Source: an uncultured Clostridia bacterium
GTDB lineage: Bacteria > Bacillota > Clostridia > UMGS1810
NCBI GenBank assembly: GCA_934500875.1
Contig: CAKSTL010000006.1
Span: 62,001 to 126,000, forward strand
DNA: 64,000 nucleotides
Reading direction: 5' to 3'
The notes under the pieces were generated by a model. That model saw only the letters and a list, made by a program, of their open reading frames with translations. It did no database searches and was not told where the DNA came from. Positions 16,706 to 25,636 of this stretch are shown one piece after another (within the stretch, counting starts at the first letter, position 1; every line of letters starts with the position of its first letter). The position numbers were made by a program, and so were the translations under genes.

Positions 16706-18121
16706 ATGTTAAACGACAAAATAAGTGTGATAAATGTAGGAACGGACGTATTTGCAAATGCGGTGAAGGAGCAGGGAATACCTGCCGAACAGCTTAACTG
16801 GAAACCGGGCAAAAAGGTGGTTTTGTCCGAAAGGGCAAAAGAAATTCTGGATAAGGCAATGTATTCGGATTTTAAGGAAAAAATCGACGCCGCAAATGCA
16901 AAAGTCAAGGATATTATGGACAATACCGACCCGTACTGGATAGGCGTAAAGCCTGCAAAAGAGTGCGTTCCGGGCGTTGAGGACGGAATGATAATACACT
17001 CGGGTCCCGCTATTTCGTGGGACAGAATGTGCCAAACCCAGCAGCAGGGCGGCATCAACGGCGTGATGTATGAAGGTTACGCAAAGACTCAAGATGAGGC
17101 ACGCAGAATGCTTGAAAACGGCACAATTAAGTTTGTGTCGGCAAACGATTATCACCTTGTCGGCCCCGGTTCGGGAATTACCACACCGTCAATGGCGGTT
17201 AACATTGTCGAGGACAAAAACACGGGATTTAAAGGCTTTTGCCCTCCGTTTGAAGGCCCCAACAGAGGGGGTCTTGCAGGCTGGGGAATTTTAAACGACA
17301 GCATAAAAGAACACCTCGATACGGTGCGTGACATAATCGCACCCGCAATGACAAAAGTTCTTGAGGCAAACGGCGGCATAGCAATGCGCAAAATTTTTAC
17401 ACGGGGCGTAGAGATGGGCGACGAGCTTCATTCAAGGCAGGACGCAACGGGGATTATTGCAACAAACGAATTTATGAAAATGCTTGTTGACGCAGACCTT
17501 ACCGATGACGAAAGAAGAAAGTGCATAGACCTTTTATACGGTACTGTAAGATTTTTCCATCCGCTCGGTATGGCGTCGGCAATGTCGCTTCTCGAGTCAA
17601 TCCGAAATGTTGATTATTCAACAATCGTAACCGCAATGGTGGGCAACGGCGTGGATTATGCAATAAAGGTGAGCGGACTTAATACAAACTGGTATGCCGC
17701 TCCGTCGCCGAAGCTTACGGGAGAGTATGTTTCGGCAAATGTCAGTGATGATGACGTTTTGCCGTGGATAGGCGACAGTTGTATTCTTGAAGCAACGGGA
17801 CTGGGCGGTTTTGCCGCAGCGGCAGCACCTGCGGTTATGCGCTCGCTTGACAAAACGCTGTCCGACGGCATTGAACAAACGCTTGAGATGTCGGAAATTA
17901 CGGTGGGAGAAAACAAAAATTATCTTATACCCTCGCTCAATTACCGGGGAACCCCGACGGGAATTGACATCAGAAAGGTTATGGATACCGGCATAGAACC
18001 GGTTATTCACGGCGGAATGATTTCAAAAACGGGAAAACGCCTGGGCGCAGGCATTGCGCGTGTTCCGCTAAAATGCTTTGAAAAGGCGCTTTTGGCGTTC
18101 GGTGATAAATATGGCTTGTAA
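16706..18121 (+). CDS. DUF1116 protein (AllG/YlbE homologue)
   Basis: 471 residues, starting on the base after the fdrA stop. DUF1116 hallmarks are the segments DPYWIGVKPAKECVPG near 75, HLVGPGSGITTPSMAV near 145, a long conserved stretch of GGLAGWG and HSRQDATG, and a C-terminal GTPTGIDIRKV. In E. coli this family supplies a subunit of oxamate carbamoyltransferase with FdrA and DUF2877. Its last 11 bases overlap the kinase gene that follows. Function here is inferred from the conserved trio, not from motif chemistry. Confidence 0.85.
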   Translation: MLNDKISVINVGTDVFANAVKEQGIPAEQLNWKPGKKVVLSERAKEILDKAMYSDFKEKIDAANAKVKDIMDNTDPYWIGVKPAKECVPGVEDGMIIHSGPAISWDRMCQTQQQGGINGVMYEGYAKTQDEARRMLENGTIKFVSANDYHLVGPGSGITTPSMAVNIVEDKNTGFKGFCPPFEGPNRGGLAGWGILNDSIKEHLDTVRDIIAPAMTKVLEANGGIAMRKIFTRGVEMGDELHSRQDATGIIATNEFMKMLVDADLTDDERRKCIDLLYGTVRFFHPLGMASAMSLLESIRNVDYSTIVTAMVGNGVDYAIKVSGLNTNWYAAPSPKLTGEYVSANVSDDDVLPWIGDSCILEATGLGGFAAAAAPAVMRSLDKTLSDGIEQTLEMSEITVGENKNYLIPSLNYRGTPTGIDIRKVMDTGIEPVIHGGMISKTGKRLGAGIARVPLKCFEKALLAFGDKYGL

Positions 18122-19271
18122 AATTCTTGTTTTGAATATCGGCAGTACGTCTTTTAAGTTCAAATATTTTGATATGGATGATTTAAGCGTAATTGCAAGC
18201 GGAAAAATCAATTCCGTATTTTCAAAAAAAGCCGATTTTGCGTTTTTATCGCAAGACGCAAAAAAGAGCGGCGCTTTTGATGCGTCGGACGGATATATGC
18301 CGTGCCTTGAAATGATAATCGGCTTTATAGACAAAAACTGCCCGGGCGGAAGAAAAAGCGTTTCGGCAATCGGCTTTAAAACCGTTATGGCAGGCGATAT
18401 TAACTATCCGTGCATTATAGACGATACGGTAATCAAAAAAATGAGGGAATACGCTTCTGTTGCTCCTGCGCACAACACGCCGTACATAGAGGCGGCAGAG
18501 TCGGTCAGAAAATATTTTCCGGATATAAATCTTGTTGCGTCGTTTGAAACTGCGTTTCACAGCACAATTCCCGATTACGCCTCGGTATATCCGATTGATA
18601 AGAATATTGCAAAAAAATACGGCATAAAAAAATACGGATTTCACGGTGCGGCGCACAGCTATGCCGCATATAAATTCGGCAGCGATAAAAACATTGTATC
18701 GGTTCATCTCGGCGGCAGCTCATCGGTCTGCGCAATAAAAAACGGCAAATCGGCTGATATAAGTATGGGATTTTCTCCTCAGAGCGGACTTGCAATGAAC
18801 AACCGCTGCGGAGATATTGACGCATTTGCGGTGCTGTATCTTATGGAAAAAGAAAATATGAACACTGAAGATATGAAAAAGTTTTTGTGCACAAAGTGCG
18901 GTCTTTACGGTATGAGCGGAATAAGCAGCGATTTAAGGGATATAGAAAATGCAGGCGATAATTTGGTTATCGAGTCGTTTGCTTACAGCGTTTCAAAATA
19001 CATATGTTCGTATCTTGCCGTTTTGGGCAAAATAGATATAATAAGCTTTTCGGGCGGAATAGGCGAAAACAGTGTTATTGTGAAAGAAAAAATATGCAGC
19101 CGCTTAAAATTTCTCGGCGTTGAGCTTGACAAAGAAAGATTAAAACATAAGCCGACGGACGAGCCGTATATGATTTCGTCGGACAAATCAGGCGTTAAGG
19201 TTTACATAACGCCCGTTGACGAGGAACTTATGGTGGCAAAAAATACATATGCTTTTGCGGAAAAGAGGTAA
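18111..19271 (+). CDS. Acetate-kinase-like carboxylate kinase
   Basis: 386 residues from ATG 18111, overlapping DUF1116 by 11 bases. The acetate/propionate kinase fold is clear: VLNIGSTSFKFKYF (nucleotide site), YGFHGAAHSYAA with the catalytic-site His, VHLGGSSSVCAI, RCGDIDAF with the conserved Arg, and a terminal Glu in VDEELMVA. Two active-site positions differ from acetate kinases: GHRVVHGG is replaced by GFKTVMAG (Arg to Lys, His to Phe) and FDTAFH by FETAFH (Asp to Glu). It should make ATP from an acyl phosphate, taking the place that carbamate kinase has in E. coli. Acetate itself may not be the product. Confidence 0.82.
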   Translation: MACKILVLNIGSTSFKFKYFDMDDLSVIASGKINSVFSKKADFAFLSQDAKKSGAFDASDGYMPCLEMIIGFIDKNCPGGRKSVSAIGFKTVMAGDINYPCIIDDTVIKKMREYASVAPAHNTPYIEAAESVRKYFPDINLVASFETAFHSTIPDYASVYPIDKNIAKKYGIKKYGFHGAAHSYAAYKFGSDKNIVSVHLGGSSSVCAIKNGKSADISMGFSPQSGLAMNNRCGDIDAFAVLYLMEKENMNTEDMKKFLCTKCGLYGMSGISSDLRDIENAGDNLVIESFAYSVSKYICSYLAVLGKIDIISFSGGIGENSVIVKEKICSRLKFLGVELDKERLKHKPTDEPYMISSDKSGVKVYITPVDEELMVAKNTYAFAEKR

Positions 19272-19274
19272 AAT

Positions 19275-20930
19275 ATGTTTGAAAGAAGTAAATGGGAATT
19301 TGGCGTGGGAAGCGTCAAGCGTGACGGTATTCTCTACGGTATGGGATATACACGTGACGAGATTAAAAAGCCGTATGTCGCCGTTGTAAATTCGTGGAAC
19401 GAATACAACCCCGGACACGTTCATTTAAAAGAGATTGCACAGCGTGTAAAAGACGGCGTGCGTGAAGGCGGCGGACTTCCGTTTGAGCTTACGACGACCG
19501 GCATATGCGACGGAATGGTTTTGAAAGACCCGAGATATATCGAGCTTCCGAGCAGAAATCTTATTGCCGACGAAATTGAGCTTAACGTTGAGGCAAATAT
19601 GTTTGACGCAATGGTGCTGCTCGGCACCTGCGACTCAATCGTTCCCGGTCAGCTTATGGCGGCGGCAAGGCTCAATATTCCTACGGTTCTTGTAACGGGA
19701 GGGTATATGCCCCTTTGTTTTTATCACGGAAAAGAAATAGGGCTGTCCGCCGTTTCGAGTACGGTGGGCAAGGTTATGCAGAACAAGGTAAGCCGTGAGG
19801 AATTTGACGATATGGTATGCTGCGCACACGCAGGTCAGGGAGCGTGCGGCTCAATGACCACTGCAAACAGTATGTGCTGCATTGCCGAGGCGCTCGGTAT
19901 GACGGTTCCCGGAAACGCTACCGTAAACGCAACCGACAAGCGTCTGGGCGCAATGGCGTTTGAGGCAGGAAAATACGTTATGGATATGGTGAAAAAGGGA
20001 ATAACCGCACGTGATATCATCACCGAAAAGGCGATTGAAAATGCGATAATCACCGACACTGCAATAGCAGGCTCAACAAATCTTCTTCTGCACATTCCAG
20101 CCATTGCACACGAGGCAGGAATAGAGCGTGACTGGTGGGCTTTCTTTGATGAAATGTCGCACAAAATTCCGCTTCTTACCGAAATTGCGCCCAACGGAAA
20201 GTATTATTTCAACGATTTTGAGCGTGCCGGCGGTATGAAGGCGCTTATGAAAACGCTTCTTCCGCTTTTAAATTCCGACTGCAGGACGATTAACGGAAAA
20301 ACGCTTGAAGAAAACTATTTTGATGCGCCCGTGTATGACAATGACGTTATCCACACGCTTGACGCACCGGTATCGGAGGACGGAGGAATAGCCGTTCTTA
20401 AAGGAAATCTTGCTCCTGAAGGCGCAATATTGAAAACTGCTGCGGTGCCTGAAAATATGATGTATTTTGAAGGCAGGGCAAAGGTTTTCTGCGAGGTTGA
20501 CGACGCAATAAATGCTTTGCGGTGCGGCGAAATCAAGGCAGGCGACGCTGTTGTGATAAATTATCTCGGCCCGAAGGGACGTTTCGGCACTACGGCATTT
20601 GCGTTCCAGAAAGAGGTCGCCGGAATGGATATTTACGACAAGGTTGCAATTATCACCGACGGAAGATTTTCGGGCGGCACAAGCGGACTGAGCATCGGCT
20701 ATGCTGCGCCCGAGGCTGCGATAAAAGGGCCTCTTGCGGCGGTTTTGGACGGCGACAGAATTATAATTGACGTAAAGAAAAGAAAAATTGAAATTGATAT
20801 ATCGGATGAAGAGATTGCAAAAAGGCTCAGCGAGGTTGACTGGAAGCTTCAGGAGGAAAAATTCAAGCCGTTTTTAAGGCTTTTTGCAAGAAACGTTTCA
20901 TCAACTGCGAAAGGAGCTGCGTGGCTGTGA
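19275..20930 (+). CDS. IlvD/Edd-family dehydratase with altered cluster and metal ligands
   Basis: 551 residues, usual length for dihydroxy-acid, 6-phosphogluconate and sugar-acid dehydratases, which use an Fe-S cluster and Mg to dehydrate the substrate. Two of three expected cluster cysteines are present: Cys ~119 (in GTCDSIVPG) and Cys ~191 (in GACGSMTTANSM). The first, normally in a PCN or PCH motif, is Gly ~47 (NPGHVHL). The residue after CD, usually a carbamylated Lys, is Ser ~121. The C-terminal ITDGRFSGGTSGLSIGY is intact. Next to a KDPG-type aldolase it would form a 2-keto-3-deoxy acid, unless the changes have altered its chemistry. Confidence 0.85.
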   Translation: MFERSKWEFGVGSVKRDGILYGMGYTRDEIKKPYVAVVNSWNEYNPGHVHLKEIAQRVKDGVREGGGLPFELTTTGICDGMVLKDPRYIELPSRNLIADEIELNVEANMFDAMVLLGTCDSIVPGQLMAAARLNIPTVLVTGGYMPLCFYHGKEIGLSAVSSTVGKVMQNKVSREEFDDMVCCAHAGQGACGSMTTANSMCCIAEALGMTVPGNATVNATDKRLGAMAFEAGKYVMDMVKKGITARDIITEKAIENAIITDTAIAGSTNLLLHIPAIAHEAGIERDWWAFFDEMSHKIPLLTEIAPNGKYYFNDFERAGGMKALMKTLLPLLNSDCRTINGKTLEENYFDAPVYDNDVIHTLDAPVSEDGGIAVLKGNLAPEGAILKTAAVPENMMYFEGRAKVFCEVDDAINALRCGEIKAGDAVVINYLGPKGRFGTTAFAFQKEVAGMDIYDKVAIITDGRFSGGTSGLSIGYAAPEAAIKGPLAAVLDGDRIIIDVKKRKIEIDISDEEIAKRLSEVDWKLQEEKFKPFLRLFARNVSSTAKGAAWL

Positions 20931-21595
20931 ATGATGTTTTAAACGAAATATTAACCAAAAAACTTGTGGTTATTGCTCGGGCAATACCGCACGATAAAAT
21001 TGTGGATTGCGTAAAAGCCGTAACGGACGGCGGTGTGACCCTCATTGAAAGCACGTTTTGCCAGTCGGAAAAGGACTGCGTCGAAAAGAATATGCTCTGC
21101 ATCAAGAAAATGGTAAAAGCGGCAAACGGCAGGGCGATTATCGGCGCAGGCACGGTTTTGAACACCGAGCAGGTGAGGGCGGCATACGAGGCAGGCGCAA
21201 AATACATAATTTCGCCCAACACAAACGAGGCGGTAATCAAAGAAACACTCAGGCTCGGTATGATTTCAATTCCCGGCGCTATGACCCCCACGGAAATAGA
21301 GCAGGCGTATTCATACGGCGCACACATTGTAAAGCTGTTTCCGGCGGACGATATGGGTGTGCATTACATCAAAAATTTAAAGGCGCCGCTATCTCACATA
21401 CCGCTTATGGCAACGGGCGGGGTAAACCCCGAAACCATACCCGAATATTACAGGGCTGGCGCAGAGGCGTTCGGCACGGGAATTACAATTTTAAAGCCCG
21501 ATTACGTTGCAGACGGAAATTTTGAGGGAATAACAGAGCTTGCAAGGGCGCACGTTGATGTGATTAAAAAACTTATTGGAGATGAAAATAAATGA
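20927..21595 (+). CDS. KDPG/KHG-type aldolase
   Basis: About 222 residues. AAAGGAG at 20910-20916 is ten bases from GTG 20927; GTG 20921 is an alternative but very close. It is a class I aldolase of the Eda family: substrate-site segment ARAIPHDKIVDCV, the glutamate in TLIESTF, GAGTVLNTEQV, the Schiff-base lysine in HIVKLFPADD, and the phosphate/glycine loop MATGGVNPETI. It would split a 2-keto-3-deoxy acid to pyruvate and an aldehyde. It overlaps the dehydratase by 4 bases, a pairing typical of Entner-Doudoroff-like routes. Confidence 0.88.
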   Translation: MNDVLNEILTKKLVVIARAIPHDKIVDCVKAVTDGGVTLIESTFCQSEKDCVEKNMLCIKKMVKAANGRAIIGAGTVLNTEQVRAAYEAGAKYIISPNTNEAVIKETLRLGMISIPGAMTPTEIEQAYSYGAHIVKLFPADDMGVHYIKNLKAPLSHIPLMATGGVNPETIPEYYRAGAEAFGTGITILKPDYVADGNFEGITELARAHVDVIKKLIGDENK

Positions 21596-22410
21596 TGAGT
21601 GACAAACCTGTTGTTTTTGTAACGGGAGCGGCAAGAAACATAGGTCTTGCCGTTGCAAAAAAGTTTGCAAAAGAAGGATACAACGTTTGCATTACAAGCA
21701 GAAGCGAGGATTCTGCAAACCTTGCCGCAAAGAATGTGCAGGACGAATACCCCGGAATTGAGGCAAGAGGATATGCAATGCTTACGGATGATGTAAACCA
21801 AATACGCAGTACCTTTAAAAAGGTTAAGGAGGATTTCGGCAGAGTGGACGCACTTGTGTCAAACGCTGCCGACCCGGGGTATAATCAGAGCATATTATCA
21901 ACCACGCCCGAACAGTTTGACTATGTGATGAGCAGCAATGCAAAGGGGTATTTTTTCTGCTGTCAGGAGGCGGCAAAGCTTATGATTGAAAACGGAACGC
22001 ACGGCAGTATTGTGCTTATCGGCTCGGTTCACAGCAAGCGTGCGCTTCCGGGAAGGATAGTTTATGCGTCGTCAAAGGGCGCAATTGATGTTATGAACAG
22101 AAATATGTGCTACGAACTTGGCAAATTCGGCATCAGGAGCAATCTTTTGGTTGTCGGTGCGGTGTATAATGACAGGTGGGCGTGCTATACTCCCGAGGAT
22201 TATGAGAAAAAACGTGCAAACTGGCCTCTCGGGATGGAGTCGTACCCCGAAGATATTGCAAATGCCGCATATTTTTTAAGCTCGGACGGCGCAAAAACCA
22301 TAAGCGGAAGCGAGCTTACCGTCGATTCAGGTGTTATGTCGGTGCTTTTAAGCTATAACAAAAATTGGGACGCCGAAAAGGACGAAAGAGAAAAGCTTGT
22401 AAAAAAATAA
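21592..22410 (+). CDS. SDR-family oxidoreductase
   Basis: 272 residues. VTGAARNIG gives the dinucleotide site, and SNAADPG replaces the usual NNAG. The active-site serine in LIGSVHSK, and the intact catalytic Tyr and Lys in VYASSKGAID, are visible. Unlike the SDR at 1744-2511 it has a complete catalytic set. Last gene of the operon, overlapping the aldolase by 4 bases. Likely roles are oxidising the starting sugar to a lactone, for the first-gene hydrolase, or reducing the aldehyde from the aldolase. Confidence 0.85.
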   Translation: MMSDKPVVFVTGAARNIGLAVAKKFAKEGYNVCITSRSEDSANLAAKNVQDEYPGIEARGYAMLTDDVNQIRSTFKKVKEDFGRVDALVSNAADPGYNQSILSTTPEQFDYVMSSNAKGYFFCCQEAAKLMIENGTHGSIVLIGSVHSKRALPGRIVYASSKGAIDVMNRNMCYELGKFGIRSNLLVVGAVYNDRWACYTPEDYEKKRANWPLGMESYPEDIANAAYFLSSDGAKTISGSELTVDSGVMSVLLSYNKNWDAEKDEREKLVKK

Positions 22411-22499
22411 AAGGATTTGTAAAAAATAACATTTACAAAATAATATCTGCAAAAATTAAGATTTACAACATCTGAATTTACAAAAAACGGTTTTTAAAA

Positions 22500-22777
22500 A
22501 GCCACTCCTTGATAAGTAAGAATTGCCTTAAAAACATATTTTTTGCGCCTTTCTGCGTTAAAAAAACTCGCAATCCGTCAGGATTACTCGCTTTTTTGCC
22601 TTGAAATTCATCAAAAAATCTCGTTTTTAAGGTGCAAAGCAGTTTTGAATATTGGATTTTACAATTCAGACAGGAAATAAAACCTGCCATTATGCTTACC
22701 GCATATGGCAGGTTTTTGACGTAGTATGAATTTAAAATACAGCTTCAAAACCAATGCTTTCTTATCGAGGAGCGGCT
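22500..22777 (+). mobile_element. MITE-like element, copy 1
   Basis: 278 bases bounded by imperfect terminal inverted repeats of roughly 30 bases (AGCCACTCCTTGATAAGTAAG at the left; the right end reads CTTATCGAGGAGCGGCT). A near-identical copy lies in inverted orientation at 54091-54369; by eye only about a dozen positions differ. It carries an internal hairpin, AAAACCTGCCAT with ATGGCAGGTTTTT, that looks like a bidirectional terminator. No open frame is conserved between copies and no transposase is present, so it is non-autonomous. Target duplications were not obvious. The rest of the gap 22411-22982 holds short ATTTACAA repeats (22413-22490) and a promoter. Confidence 0.75.
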
Positions 22778-22913
22778 AAAGTGCTGCGATTTTATATCGG
22801 GCGCCTTGCAAAAAAACCGTTTTTTTATGCCCTTTTACTGTGGAATAGCGCCCCGAATACGGCTTAAAAAGGCGCTTTTTCGGAATTTTACAGTTTATTT
22901 CGGATTTTTAATG

Positions 22914-22943
22914 TTTACTTCAAAACAGGGCACAGAGTATAAT
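22914..22943 (+). promoter_or_regulatory. Promoter of the polysaccharide locus
   Basis: Consensus TATAAT at 22938-22943. TTTACT (22914-22919) is a plausible -35 with an 18-base spacer. Ribosome site AAAGGAGG at 22967-22974 precedes ATG 22983. Confidence 0.55.
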
Positions 22944-22982
22944 AAATTTGTGACACGGATAATTAAAAAGGAGGTTGCTCAA

Positions 22983-24638
22983 ATGACGGTCATCAAAAAA
23001 GCGGTATGTATTTTTATGTCTGCGCTGATTGCCTTTGCAGGTCTTTCGGGGTGCGGCAAAGATACAAAAAGCACAGTCAGCACAAAATACGAAAAGGACG
23101 AAAACTTAAGTGAGGTCGGAACCTTTCCCGTATGCAAGGAAAAAATAAAATTAAAAGTAGGTATACCGAAAAACGAATTTATAACGGATTACGACGACAA
23201 CACCTTTACAAAAAAGCTTGAAGAAATGATGAACTGCGATATCGAGTTTGAATTTCTGCCGTCGACCGACACAATGCAGAAGGTTGAGCTTATGATGAAC
23301 TCGGGCGGTGACGAGCTTCCCGATATTATATGCGGAGTAAACTTTACCGACGGTGCGCTTGCAGGATACGGCGATTCGGGTATGATAATCCCCCTGAACG
23401 CTTACTATGAAAACTCGGCGTACTACATAAACGAGGCGTTTGAAAAGGAAAAAGATTTAAAGGATATGATAACGTTATCCGACGGCAATATGTATTATAT
23501 TCCGAGCTATGCAAAAGCGCTTCAGAACGAGGTGGGCTGCGCAAGGTGCTGGATAAACAAAAAATGGCTTGACAAGCTTGGTCTTAAAATGCCCGAAACA
23601 ACAGAGGAATTTGAAAACGTTTTAAGAGCGTTTAAAGAAAAAGACCCCAACGGCAACGGCAAGGCAGATGAGCTTCCGTTTTCGGGAAACACAAGCCTCG
23701 GAAATTTGTCGGGTCTTGAGTATATCTTCGCTTCGTTTTTGAAATTCACCCCGAAAACTTCGTATCTTTATGCAAAAGGCGGAAAAATCAAAGCAGGATA
23801 TATGCAGGACGAATGGAAGGACGCAGTAAACTACTGCGCAAAGCTTTATAAGGAAGGACTTATCAGCGACAGCACGTTTACGCTTGACAGCAACGGTTTT
23901 GCACCGCTGCGAAACAATGCCGGAGTTCCGATTGTAGGTGCGTTTGTGTCAATGGGATTAAACTTCAGCGCTGAGGTCAAGGACAGATACAACGATTATG
24001 TTCCGCTTCCTCCTCTTAAGGGCGACAAAGGCTATCAGAGCGCCGTATGGGTTCCCACAATCCCGTCAACGGGATTTGTTATAACCAAAAACTGCAAATA
24101 TCCCGAGGCGGCATTCCGTTTGGGCGACCTTATGTGCAGCGAGGAAATCACAATTTCAAACCGCTGGGGCGAAAAGGACGTTGACTGGAAAAAGGCTGAC
24201 CAAGACGCATATTCGCTGTTTAAGGATGAAGGATATGCCCCGACAATCGAGGTTATAAACAACGTATGGGCGGTGCCGACAAACAAGCACTGGAGCCAGA
24301 AGGGTGCGGCATACCGTGATTATGCGGTGTCACTCGGACAGGTTGCGTCAAAGAGCAACATCAACGAAAAGCTTGTTGCAGAGTCTGCAAAAGCATATCT
24401 TCCGTATGCCGATATGACCGACGTAAAGAAATTTGTGTACGATATAGACGTTATTGCGGATGTAAACGAAATAAACACAAATATCGAGTCTTACGTAAAA
24501 GAGATGACAACGCTGTTTGTTATAGGCGAAAAGAACGCAAACAAAGAATGGGACAGCTATCTTAAAGAGCTTGACAATATGGGGGCAAATCAACTGCTGG
24601 ACGAAACGCAGAAAGCGTATGACAGAGTGAATAAGTAA
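22983..24638 (+). CDS. Sugar ABC transporter binding lipoprotein 1
   Basis: 551 residues from ATG 22983 (AAAGGAGG eight bases upstream). The N terminus is a lipoprotein signal with cleavage at LSGC (Cys ~24). The body is a family-1-type extracellular solute-binding protein of the LipO/LplA kind, with a calcium-site-like loop DPNGNGKADELPF near 240. The two permeases directly downstream are LplB and YtcP-like. It should capture an oligosaccharide at the outer face of the membrane. A paralogue sharing EVGTFPVCKEKI-type and KNCKYPEAAFRLGD segments is encoded at 27806-29455, indicating duplication within the locus. Confidence 0.88.
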   Translation: MTVIKKAVCIFMSALIAFAGLSGCGKDTKSTVSTKYEKDENLSEVGTFPVCKEKIKLKVGIPKNEFITDYDDNTFTKKLEEMMNCDIEFEFLPSTDTMQKVELMMNSGGDELPDIICGVNFTDGALAGYGDSGMIIPLNAYYENSAYYINEAFEKEKDLKDMITLSDGNMYYIPSYAKALQNEVGCARCWINKKWLDKLGLKMPETTEEFENVLRAFKEKDPNGNGKADELPFSGNTSLGNLSGLEYIFASFLKFTPKTSYLYAKGGKIKAGYMQDEWKDAVNYCAKLYKEGLISDSTFTLDSNGFAPLRNNAGVPIVGAFVSMGLNFSAEVKDRYNDYVPLPPLKGDKGYQSAVWVPTIPSTGFVITKNCKYPEAAFRLGDLMCSEEITISNRWGEKDVDWKKADQDAYSLFKDEGYAPTIEVINNVWAVPTNKHWSQKGAAYRDYAVSLGQVASKSNINEKLVAESAKAYLPYADMTDVKKFVYDIDVIADVNEINTNIESYVKEMTTLFVIGEKNANKEWDSYLKELDNMGANQLLDETQKAYDRVNK

Positions 24639-24658
24639 AATTTTAGGAGAGAGTTTTA

Positions 24659-25624
24659 ATGAAAAAGGCATCACTTGAAAAACATACAGGAAGCACAAAC
24701 GGACTGTCGGCGCACAGAATATTTAAAAATTACTGGCAGCTTTACGTAATGCTGCTGCTCCCCGTGCTTTACATACTCATTTACAATTACGGTCCCATGG
24801 TGGGACTTCAGATTGCATTCAAAGACTATACCCCCCGTCTCGGAATGTTTAAAAGTCCCTGGGTGGGTCTTAAGTATTTTAAAAAGTTTTTCGGCGATTA
24901 TCAGTTTTCAAGAACGATAATAAACACGGTGAAAACAAGTGTATATTCGCTTGCAGTAAACTTTCCGTTTCCCATAATTTTAGCGCTTTGCATAAACCTT
25001 GTGCGAAACGAAAAATACAAAAAAACCGTTCAGATGATTATGTATGCGCCGCACTTTATTTCGATAGTCGTTCTCGTGGGTATGATAAATCAGATTTTCA
25101 ATCCGTATGTGGGGCTTTACGGCAACATATACAAAATGTTTTCCGGCTCGTATGCGCCGAATATACTTGCCGATTCAAAATCGTTTATACATCTTTACGT
25201 ATGGTCGGGAGTATGGCAGAATATGGGATATTCTTCGATTATATATCTTGCCGCCCTCGCAGGCATTTCGCCCGATTTGCACGAGGCGGCGCAGATAGAC
25301 GGCGCTTCAAGGTTTAAAAGGGTTTTGCACGTTGATATTCCGGGCATAATTCCCACGATTGTAATTATGCTTATCCTAAACTGCGGACGTATTATGAACA
25401 TAGGATTTGAAAAAATTTATCTTATGCAAAATCCGATAAACCTAAAAGAAAGTCAGGTTATTTCAACCTTGGTTTACGAAAAGTCCTTCGGCGGTGCGGG
25501 CGGTTCGTCCACAAAATATTCGTATTCCACTGCGATAGGTCTTTTCAATTCGGTTGTAAACTTTGTTTTGATTATTGCCGTAAATAAAATTACATCAAAA
25601 TTAAGCGAAACAAGCTTGTGGTAA
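24659..25624 (+). CDS. Polysaccharide ABC transporter permease (LplB-like)
   Basis: 321 residues with about six membrane helices. The cytoplasmic EAA loop that docks the ATPase is EAAQIDGASRFKRVLHVDIPGI at ~215-236. The N-terminal segment YVMLLLPVLYILIYNYGPMVG is typical of LplB/YteP proteins, which import oligogalacturonides and other plant oligosaccharides. RBS TAGGAGAG. It pairs with the permease starting 13 bases downstream. No cognate ATPase gene is in this window; MsmK-like shared ATPases are known for such systems. Confidence 0.9.
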   Translation: MKKASLEKHTGSTNGLSAHRIFKNYWQLYVMLLLPVLYILIYNYGPMVGLQIAFKDYTPRLGMFKSPWVGLKYFKKFFGDYQFSRTIINTVKTSVYSLAVNFPFPIILALCINLVRNEKYKKTVQMIMYAPHFISIVVLVGMINQIFNPYVGLYGNIYKMFSGSYAPNILADSKSFIHLYVWSGVWQNMGYSSIIYLAALAGISPDLHEAAQIDGASRFKRVLHVDIPGIIPTIVIMLILNCGRIMNIGFEKIYLMQNPINLKESQVISTLVYEKSFGGAGGSSTKYSYSTAIGLFNSVVNFVLIIAVNKITSKLSETSLW

Positions 25625-25636
25625 GGAGGGGCAAAA

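Noticed and set aside
16706..18121. Assigning the operon outright to allantoin/oxamate fermentation
   Set aside because: No allantoinase, ureidoglycolate dehydrogenase or carbamate kinase is present, and the neighbours are sugar-acid enzymes.
22478..22690. A 70-codon minus-strand frame inside the first MITE copy
   Set aside because: The corresponding frame in the second copy is broken after ~26 codons, so it is not a conserved gene.
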